From CAZWHE01 sp964633825 (GTDB lineage Bacteria > Planctomycetota > B15-G4 > CAYZWU01): a DNA stretch of 41,498 bases. This document shows, piece after piece, positions 9,201 to 16,970 of this stretch. Every line of letters begins with the position of its first letter. Positions within the stretch are counted from its first letter, which is position 1. Location: contig CAZWHE010000016.1 in assembly GCA_964633825.1 (NCBI GenBank), forward strand, positions 1 to 41,498. The letters run 5' to 3'. A program made the position numbers and the translations under genes. Below the pieces are notes generated by a model that was given only the letters and a program-made list of their open reading frames with translations, was not told the origin of the DNA and did not search any database.

Positions 9201-9796
9201 TTGATGATATCGTGCCGGAGGCGGGGAAATACCGGGAAGTCAATCACCTCGTCGAGTACTTTCTGGGAATGGCCTATGAGAGCCGGGGGCTGTCCGGCGA
9301 GGCCCGGAATGCCTATGAGAAGGTTCTGAAAAAAGTACCGTCGCACCGGCACGCCAGGGAGAGGCTCGGTGCACTCGACAACGAATTTTCCAGCGACGGT
9401 CCCGGCGATTTGGAATACATCACGGAGATGGACTTCGGGGGGAAAGTGCGCCTCCTCGGTTATTCGAAGGAGAAAATGTCGGATTCCGCCGGGCGGGATT
9501 GCGCAGCGGTCAGGCTGCGTTGGGAGCTGGTCGGTCGAGACGCCGAAAGCTGTCGATTCCGTATTCAGCTGCTTGACGAGGATATGGAATTGATATCACA
9601 GGAATTCAAACGTTTGAGCGGCTTGAGAAAGGAGCCGCTGAATATCTATTACTGCGGCGAGATGATGGACCAGGAAATAAAACTGAATGGCGGACGTTCT
9701 CGAGCGGAGTATGTCAAGATTTGGGTCAAATCGGAGAATGCCGGTATTCAAGCAGATAACGGCGAGAAATACGTTGTTTTAAAGCTAAATAAATAA
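6275..9796 (+). CDS. O-antigen ligase/polymerase (Wzy_C) with TPR region and C-terminal beta domain
   Basis: This is a giant 1173-aa membrane protein. Residues about 20-480 hold roughly a dozen membrane segments. The NKNHFAGLLEMIVPMALGL motif sits near residue 210, and the Wzy_C signature follows, with SRLDIWRSC, GTGLGTF and AHNDWLQVICEMGFLGG near 345-410. After one more helix (about 510-530), residues about 560-1040 are helical with TPR-like repeats. Residues about 1055-1173 start GGKVRLLGYSKEKM and look like the beta-sandwich appended to some membrane glycosyltransferases. The family joins or transfers lipid-linked glycans in the periplasm. The start is GTG at 6275; an in-frame GTG at 6308 gives a more usual N-terminus (MERTERLDVYD) and is a real alternative. 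The length is two to three times that of a plain polymerase. Confidence 0.9.
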   Translation: MRRRPRCGGRVVERTERLDVYDVIILVVLAAMILLSPLAMGSVAPWAKNSIFVFSLFVVFLWILQAMKRGKLVLVRDPIYIFIGFFFLVACLQLIPLGPGLMEKISPTTVEVYEKTLPGYTETGEARTISQTPYHTEWELRRIAALVLVFLVIVNTFRTRAQVLTLVLAMVAVGIFESIYGFADFMAGGKSIFWNERIITGHRVSGTFVNKNHFAGLLEMIVPMALGLCMATVSKRSLGGSFKVRVVEAISSTELHRQILLGIVVIFLTMAIFFSLSKAGMSAAVGAWIPFFLLMGRPTGMRRFILTAVLLILVFFCIFFSTVDSDIIVEGVENELTGETISWESRLDIWRSCRAMIKDFPVLGTGLGTFKEAFERYQSSFFGDKYAAFAHNDWLQVICEMGFLGGLAAIGGILLLFVRLTRWTLERRDTFCRWIATGALAGCLAIIIHSFFDFNLYKITSNGLIFAAILGLWHVTATMKGRNRGSQVRARTHSISLNLKSKPLRIAMGLVAAAVMGFLAVQPVRSAAADIHFNRYLALTGTHVEQSRLYHFLPYGTASEEPSSREEAIGELARACELDEENPLYIFYEGVEKARDADAVVREKASSAANEILGSGSGGAGDEPSALEGALFSALLKDPEMAIQRRPKLEAAERSVREAIDKAPSTSIYHTFLADLIFEIGESTALPEGGESSTALWLAPNKPGALFHAGKVSLLSVLGKSRDTRGTSDLSFAFESFRSCISRDSLYTKKIYPLIMDTLGGNENLFAVTPDTVEGYEQLTLTLQEAGEWDAVLSSLDNMKRLCGLSGDSVLQNGSELLDIQMSVLQRRTKALEILGRYEERKEESRLYRTLLRMKTREKMQEAYLLRGTRHYSDAFAIVLEILEEDWANPDTLLLAADLAAMPGVVDQFSRHNTPLSHLFRLVALNDSLSHGMGKNALDVLEKLTQEKKEEGFLCDLVEGSVFVLSGKCLEGIAILDDIVPEAGKYREVNHLVEYFLGMAYESRGLSGEARNAYEKVLKKVPSHRHARERLGALDNEFSSDGPGDLEYITEMDFGGKVRLLGYSKEKMSDSAGRDCAAVRLRWELVGRDAESCRFRIQLLDEDMELISQEFKRLSGLRKEPLNIYYCGEMMDQEIKLNGGRSRAEYVKIWVKSENAGIQADNGEKYVVLKLNK

Positions 9797-9809
9797 TAGA
9801 CGAAGAGAA

Positions 9810-11651
9810 ATGATAGCCCGTATCTCGAAATATGTAATCGATCTGTTTCTTTGGAGCGTTGTCGTTCCCGTTGCGTTCTGGCTCCGCCTGGAAAGCATCA
9901 CTGATGAGACAGAGAACATTCTCGTCTATGGCCTGATCGGGATTCCATTCAAGATACTGGTGATTACTTTCTTTGGCTTGTACCGAAGAGGTTGGCGCAA
10001 CGTTGGAATCAGGGATCTCACGGTATTGATCCAGGCGATTGGTATCGTCAGCATCTGTCTTTTCGCGATCCTTTTTCTGTTCCAGCCGATCCTGTCTGTT
10101 CCGAGGAGCATTCCCATCATAGAAGGTTTTTTGAGCGTTGTCGTGCTAGGCGGAATGCGCCTCCTTGCACGCATGTTGTACGAGAGTATGGCATCCGCTG
10201 CGTCGGGGAAAGAACATGCTCTGGTATTGATCGTGGGGGCGGGTGATGCCGGTGTCATGATCGCGAGGGAAATGATCAGGCACCCGGAATCCGGATTGAT
10301 GCCGGTCGGATATCTGGATGATGATAGAAGCAAGCAAAGGCAGTCCTTTTGCGACATTCCGGTCTTGGGGAGTTTGGACGATCTCGAAGAAATCGCCGCC
10401 GAAAAGAAAGCCGATGAAGTCATCATCGCAATACCCTCTTCGTCCGGACGGGTCATCAGAAAAGTGGTGGAATCGGCGAGACGCGCCAAGGTCAAATGCA
10501 GAACGATTCCGAGCATGAACGATCTTTTGGCGGAGAAGGTTACGGTTTCCAAGATACGGGAAGTCGCTGTCGAGGATCTGCTCAGGCGTGAGCCGGTCAA
10601 GCTGCAGCTCGATAAAATATCGGGATACATCGACGGTCGTACCGTTCTCGTGTCCGGAGCAGGGGGGTCGATCGGGTCCGAAGTCGTCAATCAGGTCGCG
10701 CGATTCGGTCCCGGGAAGATAATAATGCTGGGTCGCGGAGAAAACAGCCTGTTCGAAGCCCAACAGAGAATATTGCAGAAATGGACAAACCTCGAATACA
10801 AAACCGTGGTGGCCGATATCAGGAACAGAAAAAGGCTTTTCAGTATTTTCGATAAGCACAAGCCCGAGGTCGTTTTCCATGCCGCGGCGCATAAACATGT
10901 TCCGTTCATGGAGGAGAATCCCGACGAAGCAATTCTCAACAATGTGGGCGGAACGAAAAACCTGGTCGATGCATCGGTCAAATATGGTGTCAATCACTTC
11001 GTCAATATTTCAACGGACAAGGCGGTCAATCCCACATCGATAATGGGGGCCTCGAAAAGAGCGGCTGAATATATCGTCAGTGTTGCGTCAAAAGAAGCAA
11101 AGCCGGGCCAGGTGTTTGTTTCCGTGCGTTTCGGCAATGTCCTGGGAAGCAGAGGAAGCGTTGTCAATATATTCAGAGACCAGATCAAAAAAGGCGGTCC
11201 TATAACGCTCACGCACCCTGAAATGAAGAGATATTTCATGACGATATCCGAGGCCGTGCAGCTTGTTATCGAGGCCGGCGGGCTGAACATGAATGGATCG
11301 GTCTTCGTTCTCGACATGGGCGAACCGATAAAGATCCTGGATTTGGCGCAAGATATGATCAAGTTCTCTGGGATGGAACCGGACGAAGAGATCAAGATAG
11401 ACATCACCGGCGTCAGGCCGGGAGAAAAGCTGTTCGAGGAGTATCTGACATCTGAGGAGGGTACGGAAGCGACCCTGTATGACAAGATTTATATGGCCAA
11501 GAATTCCAACGTTACGGATATTAAAAACAATCTGTTGTCTGAGCTGATACATGCTGCCGATGAGATGGATTGTGAGCGGATCAAGAAGATTCTGCTGAAA
11601 CTCATCCCATCATATACGTGCAATAGCGATGATCAGCGGATGGCGGAATAA
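9810..11651 (+). CDS. CapD/WbpM/FlaA1-like membrane-bound sugar-nucleotide 4,6-dehydratase
   Basis: The protein belongs to the polysaccharide-biosynthesis CapD family, which converts UDP-N-acetylhexosamines to 4-keto-6-deoxy forms. About four N-terminal membrane helices (residues 1-120) are followed by a CoA-binding-like Rossmann domain with VLIVGAGDAGVMIARE near 138. The catalytic Rossmann domain follows, with VSGAGGSIGSE near 281. STDKAVNPTS lies near 401, and IMGASKRAAE near 409 shows the Met-x3-Lys form in place of Tyr-x3-Lys, as in WbpM-type enzymes. The length of 613 aa is typical. A degraded copy of this gene's 3' end lies at 29986-30147. The following NusG-like gene starts 12 nt later in the same frame. 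It may make a UDP-QuiNAc-type precursor for repeat-unit initiation or for the downstream sugar module. Confidence 0.93.
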   Translation: MIARISKYVIDLFLWSVVVPVAFWLRLESITDETENILVYGLIGIPFKILVITFFGLYRRGWRNVGIRDLTVLIQAIGIVSICLFAILFLFQPILSVPRSIPIIEGFLSVVVLGGMRLLARMLYESMASAASGKEHALVLIVGAGDAGVMIAREMIRHPESGLMPVGYLDDDRSKQRQSFCDIPVLGSLDDLEEIAAEKKADEVIIAIPSSSGRVIRKVVESARRAKVKCRTIPSMNDLLAEKVTVSKIREVAVEDLLRREPVKLQLDKISGYIDGRTVLVSGAGGSIGSEVVNQVARFGPGKIIMLGRGENSLFEAQQRILQKWTNLEYKTVVADIRNRKRLFSIFDKHKPEVVFHAAAHKHVPFMEENPDEAILNNVGGTKNLVDASVKYGVNHFVNISTDKAVNPTSIMGASKRAAEYIVSVASKEAKPGQVFVSVRFGNVLGSRGSVVNIFRDQIKKGGPITLTHPEMKRYFMTISEAVQLVIEAGGLNMNGSVFVLDMGEPIKILDLAQDMIKFSGMEPDEEIKIDITGVRPGEKLFEEYLTSEEGTEATLYDKIYMAKNSNVTDIKNNLLSELIHAADEMDCERIKKILLKLIPSYTCNSDDQRMAE

Positions 11652-11660
11652 CCGGGCGAT

Positions 11661-11698
11661 GAGGTGCGGTGCACCGACGGGGACGGAGTCTGCCCGGA
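11661..11698 (+). repeat. 38-bp perfect direct repeat, copy 1 (after capD, at the start of the nusG-like gene)
   Basis: This 38-bp stretch is identical to 30274-30311, with sharp borders: the ten bases before and the bases after do not match. It contains the 10-bp palindrome CGGTGCACCG. It begins 10 nt after the capD stop and spans the GTG proposed as the nusG-like start. In both copies it is read in the same frame, giving EVRCTDGDGVCP. Confidence 0.9.
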
Positions 11699-12260
11699 GC
11701 CATTGGAAAAGCCGGTAATGCTGAAAGAATCGGAAAACCCTCCGTGTCTCTGTCCATGGGTCGATACCATTCGCGACCTAGACGGGACTTGGTGGGCGGC
11801 CCACACCAAGTCACGAAACGAGAAAGCTCTCGCCTGGGACCTGCTCGAGAGAAAAATCGGTTATTTTCTCCCTCTGTATGAACGAGTGAGGATGTCGGGC
11901 GGCAGAAAAAGACGGGTCATGCTTCCCCTTTTTCCGTCTTATGTTTTCCTCTGTAGCGATGAAAAAGGGCGCTACGAAGCGATGACGACCAACCGGGTTT
12001 GCCAAACTCTCGAGGTGCCGGACCAGGAGAAACTGATAAGAGAATTGGGGACGATTGAAAAAGCGCTCAAAAGCAAAGCGGAGCTCGATCCCTATCCGCA
12101 TGCGGCCGAAGGAAAAGTCTGTCGGATCGTTTCCGGACCTTTTGAAGGTTTGGAAGGAGTCGTGATCAGGCGGAGTAAAGTCAGCAAGATCGTACTGCAG
12201 GTGAGTTTTCTTTCCATGGGGGCCCTGCTCGAGATCGACGCGGGGTTGCTGGAGCCGTGA
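11664..12260 (+). CDS. NusG/RfaH-like (LoaP/UpxY-type) transcription antitermination protein
   Basis: The protein has an NGN domain at about residues 42-140 (GTWWAAHTKSRNEKALAW, then MLPLFPSYVFLCSD) and a KOW domain near 148-185 (GKVCRIVSGPFEGLEGVVIRR). Specialised NusG paralogues in polysaccharide loci bind RNA polymerase and let it read through long operons. The first 40 residues are low in conservation and Cys/Pro-rich. Part of them is encoded by the 38-bp repeat, so the true start may be ATG 11718 (MLKESENPP) rather than GTG 11664. It is placed after the core machinery and just before gmd and the variable glycosyltransferase block, which fits control of that block. No ops-like recruitment element was identified with confidence. 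Confidence 0.85.
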   Translation: MRCTDGDGVCPEPLEKPVMLKESENPPCLCPWVDTIRDLDGTWWAAHTKSRNEKALAWDLLERKIGYFLPLYERVRMSGGRKRRVMLPLFPSYVFLCSDEKGRYEAMTTNRVCQTLEVPDQEKLIRELGTIEKALKSKAELDPYPHAAEGKVCRIVSGPFEGLEGVVIRRSKVSKIVLQVSFLSMGALLEIDAGLLEP

Positions 12261-12282
12261 GCGGTTTTACTGAAGATGTCAT

Positions 12283-13323
12283 ATGAAGAAAGCACTTATC
12301 ACAGGAATAACGGGCCAGGACGGATCGTACCTGACTGAGTTACTGCTTAAAAAAGGATACAAAGTTCACGGCATGATTCGTCGGAGTAGCTCTTTCAATA
12401 CGGCACGTATCGACCATCTGTATAATAAACCGGAGATACTGGATAATAAACTGTTCCTTCATTATGGAGACCTGACTGACTCGAGTAATCTCAATCGCCT
12501 TCTCGAAAAAATAAAGCCTGATGAGATTTATAACCTTGGAGCTCAGAGCCATGTTCAGGTTTCCTTTGAGGTTCCGGAGTACACGGCGGAAGTCGATGCC
12601 CTAGGAACACTGCGCTTCCTCGATGCCATTAAGGAAACGGGAATAGAAACAAAGTTTTATCAGGCCTCTACAAGCGAATTGTTTGGAAAAGTCCAGGAGA
12701 CACCCCAGAAAGAAAGCACTCCTTTCTATCCGAGATCACCTTATGGCGTTGCCAAGCTGTATGGCTACTGGATCATCGTGAATTACAGAGAGGCCTACGA
12801 TCTATTCGCTTGCAATGGGATTCTCTTTAATCATGAATCACCGCGGCGCGGTGAAACATTCGTAACAAAAAAAATAACACGGGCAGCGGCCAGAATACGT
12901 GCAGGAGTCCAGGACCACGTTATGTTGGGAAATCTGGATGCCAAGCGTGATTGGGGATATGCGCCCGAGTACGTTGAGGGGATGTGGCGGATGCTCCAGA
13001 CTCCGAGGGCCGACGATTTCGTCTTGGCGACCGGTGAAACGCACTCTGTCAGAGAATTCGCGGACCTGGCGTTCAAGGAACTTGATATGGAGCTGATCTG
13101 GCAGGGAGAAGAAGATAAGGAAGTCGGAATTGAAAAAAGAACGGGTATCGTCAGAGTGAGTGTCGACTCTCGATATCAGCGCCTCTCCGAGGTGGAATGC
13201 ATAATCGGTGATTACTCCAAAGCGCGATCGATCTTGGGGTGGGAGCCAAATGTGAAATTTGAAGAACTCGTGAAAATTATGACAACGGCTGATTGGGAGA
13301 AAGTGAAGGGAAATGATCTTTGA
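12283..13323 (+). CDS. gmd: GDP-mannose 4,6-dehydratase
   Basis: This cytoplasmic enzyme converts GDP-D-mannose to GDP-4-keto-6-deoxy-D-mannose. The N-terminus KKALITGITGQDGSYLTELL carries the family's GxxGxxG NADP-binding motif. MIRRSSSFNTARIDHLY near residue 30 is diagnostic. The catalytic region shows QASTSELFGKVQETP and SPYGVAKLYGYW (Tyr-x3-Lys), and NHESPRRGETFVTKKITRA is highly characteristic. The length of 346 aa is normal. No GDP-fucose synthase (fcl) or GDP-rhamnose reductase (rmd) is visible in the window, so the next step must be encoded elsewhere or by an unrecognised gene. The gene is AT-richer in its first half than its neighbours. Confidence 0.97.
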   Translation: MKKALITGITGQDGSYLTELLLKKGYKVHGMIRRSSSFNTARIDHLYNKPEILDNKLFLHYGDLTDSSNLNRLLEKIKPDEIYNLGAQSHVQVSFEVPEYTAEVDALGTLRFLDAIKETGIETKFYQASTSELFGKVQETPQKESTPFYPRSPYGVAKLYGYWIIVNYREAYDLFACNGILFNHESPRRGETFVTKKITRAAARIRAGVQDHVMLGNLDAKRDWGYAPEYVEGMWRMLQTPRADDFVLATGETHSVREFADLAFKELDMELIWQGEEDKEVGIEKRTGIVRVSVDSRYQRLSEVECIIGDYSKARSILGWEPNVKFEELVKIMTTADWEKVKGNDL

Positions 13324-13365
13324 TAGGGAAACGACGCCGGTCTTTCCCTGCCGAACAATCGCGGA

Positions 13366-14937
13366 ATGAACCTTTCTACGTCATCGACATCACTGCCGGA
13401 CGAAGCGATCGTGGCACCCCGGCCCGGTTTCCGTTTGAAAGGAGACTCGTTATACTTCCTGATATCACATCAATCGTTTGTCTCTCTCGACATCGAGGAA
13501 ATGGATGTCTGGAAGGCCATGGACGGTGAGATCAGCGTCGGGGACCTGCGCAGTCGTGTAACGGGAGACGTCGATCAGATCGTACGGCGATTAATTGATT
13601 TGCAGGTGTGCGACCTGCTGCCGTCGAGCTTCCCGGCTGAGCGCCGGCGCGTTGTCGTAATCGAGCCGCATATGGACGATGCCGCGCTCAGCGTCGGGGG
13701 AACGATGTGGCTGCGTCGCAATGAGTGCGAGTTCATTGTTGTCACAGCGGCCGGTATATCCAACTATACCATCTACTACTCTCGCGACTGCGAGTACTTC
13801 GATATCGAAACCATATCCACGCTTCGCAGGGCCGAATCGGCTCTCTTTGTCCGCCTTCTCGGCGGCCGTCATATCGCTCTCGATCGGTTGGAAGCGCCCC
13901 TTCGATACAGGGACGGTCGCTGGCCGCTCGACTGGTTTCAACGGCATCGTCGGATCATCAACGCATTTGTGTATCACTGCGCGGGACCGCATGAGCATGA
14001 AGAATGGTCTTCGTCCCTCGCTGAGGCCGTGGCCCGGCTGCGGCCCGAAGAAATCTGGATGCCTTTGGGTGTCGGGAACCACATCGACCATGAAATGATC
14101 CGTAGTGCTTGCCTGCACCTCATGGCCGGCGATCCCGAGCTCCTGTCGCGGTACGTAATCAGGCTGTATCAAGACGTTCCATATGCGGGAAGATTCCCCT
14201 TTCACACGGATTTGATTGTCGATGCTCTCAGAGAAGCCGGCGCACGGATCGAAGAAGAAAGAGTCGACATTGCGAACGCCGTGCCGGCAAAGATACGCCT
14301 CATGTCGATATTCAAATCTCAGTTCGAGATCGACCGTTTCCGTCCGTGGGTGGAAGAATGCGCTCGAGTCGCAGGAGCACCGATGTGGGATTATGGGGAG
14401 CTCCTCTATCGGGTTATGTCGCCTCCAACCGCGGAAATCAACCCATTCATGTGCTATGCGGAAAAAGACATCGTGCACGAATTGGCTCGGAGAGCATCGT
14501 CGTGGCTGGGTCGCAATCGCTTGGCTCCTTTGATCAGGTTTTATGTGATGGCGCCTGTGGGACGATGGGAAGACGATGTCAAATATCTTCTCTCCGTGTT
14601 TCCCGATGCGCGATTCGAAATACATGTCGCAACGGCGTATATGGAAGAAACGGAAACATTTGCCAGCCCAAGAATCACTGTGCATCCGGTCAAAGACCGG
14701 CTGAGATATTGGATCGCTGTCGCCGCCCGCAAGGTTTTCAGCAGACCGGGACCCGTTGTGATCATCTCTGGACAAGGAAGGGAGCGTGTTGCGAGGCTCT
14801 TGAAAATTATGAGCGTTTTCTCGGATTCGATCGTTGCAGCGACAATGAATCACTTCGTACTCGCGCTTCGCGCGGCTTGCAGGAGTGCATCGAAAAATAG
14901 CGGTTCGATGTCTGCAGATGTTCGAGATGCGCAATAA
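13366..14937 (+). CDS. PqqD-like domain fused to PIG-L family deacetylase, with unknown C-terminal domain
   Basis: Residues about 18-82 resemble a PqqD/RRE-type winged-helix: FVSLDIEEMDVWKAMDGEIS, then VGDLRSRV, then VRRLIDLQVCDLLPS. The LmbE/PIG-L zinc deacetylase follows. It has PHMDDAALSVGG near residue 101 (the PHxDDxxLxxGG metal motif) and GVGNHIDHEMIRS near 241 (the later His ligands). Such enzymes remove N-acetyl groups from GlcNAc-type sugars or related substrates. Residues about 375-510 form another alpha/beta-looking region (FYVMAPVGRWEDDVKYLLSV, then VVIISGQGRERVARLL) that I do not recognise; it is loosely like the first half of a glycosyltransferase. The gene lies 42 bp after gmd and before a methyltransferase. 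Its likely role is deacetylation of a lipid-linked or nucleotide sugar of this locus. Confidence 0.8.
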   Translation: MNLSTSSTSLPDEAIVAPRPGFRLKGDSLYFLISHQSFVSLDIEEMDVWKAMDGEISVGDLRSRVTGDVDQIVRRLIDLQVCDLLPSSFPAERRRVVVIEPHMDDAALSVGGTMWLRRNECEFIVVTAAGISNYTIYYSRDCEYFDIETISTLRRAESALFVRLLGGRHIALDRLEAPLRYRDGRWPLDWFQRHRRIINAFVYHCAGPHEHEEWSSSLAEAVARLRPEEIWMPLGVGNHIDHEMIRSACLHLMAGDPELLSRYVIRLYQDVPYAGRFPFHTDLIVDALREAGARIEEERVDIANAVPAKIRLMSIFKSQFEIDRFRPWVEECARVAGAPMWDYGELLYRVMSPPTAEINPFMCYAEKDIVHELARRASSWLGRNRLAPLIRFYVMAPVGRWEDDVKYLLSVFPDARFEIHVATAYMEETETFASPRITVHPVKDRLRYWIAVAARKVFSRPGPVVIISGQGRERVARLLKIMSVFSDSIVAATMNHFVLALRAACRSASKNSGSMSADVRDAQ

Positions 14938-15029
14938 AAAGTGAACATAGGAGTTTTTGTTTCTGTCTGCTGTGGGGCTGAACAACCGGAGCGAACGAAG
15001 AACTTCCTGCCGGAGACCGGGTAGATCAA

Positions 15030-15746
15030 ATGAACTTTCTGTATAGCGCCAGGCTGTTCCCGAACATCTATGTCAGCAAGAGTCCCTTTAAGATATTCGA
15101 ATACCGCCATTTGACGGGACTGACCCGCTTCTCGGGAACCGAGCTCGTGCTCGACCTGGGTTGTGGAAGCGGGCTGCAGACATGTTGTTTGGCCAGGAAA
15201 GCTCGCAAGGTCATCGGTTTGGATATCTGCGACCTGGCAAAGGCCGAGGAGAAGGGACGGCGGATTCGAAGCCGGTTCGAAGTTGAGTTTATTCATAGCC
15301 GCCTCCAGGATGCATCTTTTCCCAACGGCACGTTCGACAGGATATTCAGCTTTTGCGTCATCGAACACATCCTCGAGTTCCGGGAAATCCTTCAGAAGTG
15401 TTGTGATCTCCTAAAAAGCCCGGGCGAGCTCATCCTTTCCGTCGATTCTCTGGCAGCGATACCCTCGAAACTCAAGAAAATCCATGAAAAGGACCATGCC
15501 GTAAGCCATTATTTTATGTCCGAAGAGCTCCGCAGCCTGCTGCAGGAGCTGCCGTTCAGTGAAGTGGATGTTCATTCCCTGTTGCGCAGCGGGCTTGCAG
15601 CAAAGATGTTTTGCCGCGGAATTCAGTCCCGTTTTTCCTATTCCATCAGCGGGGCCGTCCTGCGGTGGTTTGCGCTGTGCGTTTCCGAGTCTCTATGCCG
15701 CAGGAGCGGCGAGGGCGTGTTTCTGGCCGCGCGTTGCAGGAAGTAG
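15030..15746 (+). CDS. SAM-dependent class I methyltransferase
   Basis: The SAM-binding motif I is ELVLDLGCGSGLQTCCLA near residue 37, followed by an acidic motif II (VIGLDICD). FDRIFSFCVIEHILEF near residue 108 is the usual motif IV region of Methyltransf_11/25 proteins. The length of 238 aa fits small-molecule or sugar methyltransferases. No membrane segment is obvious. In this setting O- or N-methylation of a sugar residue of the polymer is likely, but the substrate cannot be read from sequence. A 92-bp gap without a recognisable element precedes it. Confidence 0.88.
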   Translation: MNFLYSARLFPNIYVSKSPFKIFEYRHLTGLTRFSGTELVLDLGCGSGLQTCCLARKARKVIGLDICDLAKAEEKGRRIRSRFEVEFIHSRLQDASFPNGTFDRIFSFCVIEHILEFREILQKCCDLLKSPGELILSVDSLAAIPSKLKKIHEKDHAVSHYFMSEELRSLLQELPFSEVDVHSLLRSGLAAKMFCRGIQSRFSYSISGAVLRWFALCVSESLCRRSGEGVFLAARCRK

Positions 15747-15819
15747 CGGGTGCGCCGGCTGTCCGCGGAGCTGCGTGGACAACGCATTAGAACAACAATA
15801 ACCTCTATCAGGAACTGGC

Positions 15820-16941
15820 GTGAGAATCATAGTCTTTAAATACGGGTCACTCCTGCCGACCGAGACTTTCATAAGAAATCATTTCGAACATATTGCAGGC
15901 GGTTATGAAAGCTTCATGCATCTGGACAATTGGAGTGTTCCCATGCTGGGGCGCCGCTCCCTTTGGAAGACTCGAATCGTCTTCAGGGCATGGAGGAAAT
16001 TCCTGCTCAAGACGATTCATGACCGGGAAGAGCTTCACAGAAAAGTGTTTGCTTCAGCGCTCAGAAAGTGTCAAGCCGGTGCTGTGCTGGCTGAATATGG
16101 GGCCAGCGGAGTGCATATTCTCGATCCATGCCGCAAGTTGCGGATCCCCCTGGTGGTTCATTTTCACGGCACTGATGTCAACCGAAGATCGATTTTAGAG
16201 AAATACCGATCCGGCTATAGACAGCTGTTTGCCTACGCAACAAAGCTGATTGCGGTATCAGAGCACATGAAAGCCAAGTTGGTCGAAATGACTGCTGATC
16301 CTGAAAAGATTTGCGTCATACCGTGCGGTGCATCGATTCCGGCCGAGAGCGGAACCGCTGGACGGACAGATGATGAATATAACATTATCAGCGTTGCCAG
16401 AATGGCGGATGTGAAGGCGCCGCACTTGACCATCTTGGCATACCGAAAGTACTTGTCCAAGGGCGGCAAGGGCCGGTTGCATATGGTAGGAGATGGCCCG
16501 TTGCTGCCCTCTTGCGAAGCGATGGCAAAGGGGCTGGGGCTCGGCGATAAAATCACATTTCACGGCGGGCTGCGGCATGAGAAAGCATTAGAGATGCTGG
16601 GACGTTCTCATATGTACGTTCAGCATTCAGTCGTTGCCTCGGATGGCGATTGCGAAGGAATGCCGGTTTCGATCATGGAAGCGGCGGGGCATGGCCTGCC
16701 TGTTGTGGCGACAAGGCATGGAGGTATCCCCGAATTGGTCGAACACGGAAAGAACGGCTACCTTGTCGAAGAATACGATGTGGATGGAATGGGACACTAT
16801 ATGTATGAAGTGTGGCGGGATGCCGACATGGCGAGGGTTCTGGGAGACAATGCTCGTGTCAAGGCAGCGAAAGAATTCGACATGGAAAGGCAGTCGGAAG
16901 AGCTGAAGAGAGTCATCTTGAGCGCATTGGGCACCGGTTAA
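15820..16941 (+). CDS. Glycosyltransferase family 4 (GT-B)
   Basis: The N-terminal half includes FKYGSLLPTETFIRNHFEHI, a pattern seen in GT4 enzymes that begin by noting the source of the file. The mid region has VVHFHGTDVNRRS and IAVSEHMKAKLVE. The C-terminal UDP/GDP-sugar site is clear: SVARMADVKAPHLTI, then HMVGDGPLLPSCEAMA, then SDGDCEGMPVSIMEAAGHGLPVVATR (the E-x7-E motif). The start is GTG at 15820, with AGGAA a few nt upstream. It is a cytoplasmic enzyme that adds one sugar to a lipid-linked intermediate; donor and acceptor are unknown. Confidence 0.92.
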   Translation: MRIIVFKYGSLLPTETFIRNHFEHIAGGYESFMHLDNWSVPMLGRRSLWKTRIVFRAWRKFLLKTIHDREELHRKVFASALRKCQAGAVLAEYGASGVHILDPCRKLRIPLVVHFHGTDVNRRSILEKYRSGYRQLFAYATKLIAVSEHMKAKLVEMTADPEKICVIPCGASIPAESGTAGRTDDEYNIISVARMADVKAPHLTILAYRKYLSKGGKGRLHMVGDGPLLPSCEAMAKGLGLGDKITFHGGLRHEKALEMLGRSHMYVQHSVVASDGDCEGMPVSIMEAAGHGLPVVATRHGGIPELVEHGKNGYLVEEYDVDGMGHYMYEVWRDADMARVLGDNARVKAAKEFDMERQSEELKRVILSALGTG

Positions 16942-16970
16942 ATGCTGCATCCCCGACGAGAACTCGATAG

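Noticed and set aside
13591..14985. Minus-strand frame of 464 codons opposite the PIG-L fusion gene
   Set aside because: The plus strand has the zinc-deacetylase motifs in frame; the minus frame has no family signature.
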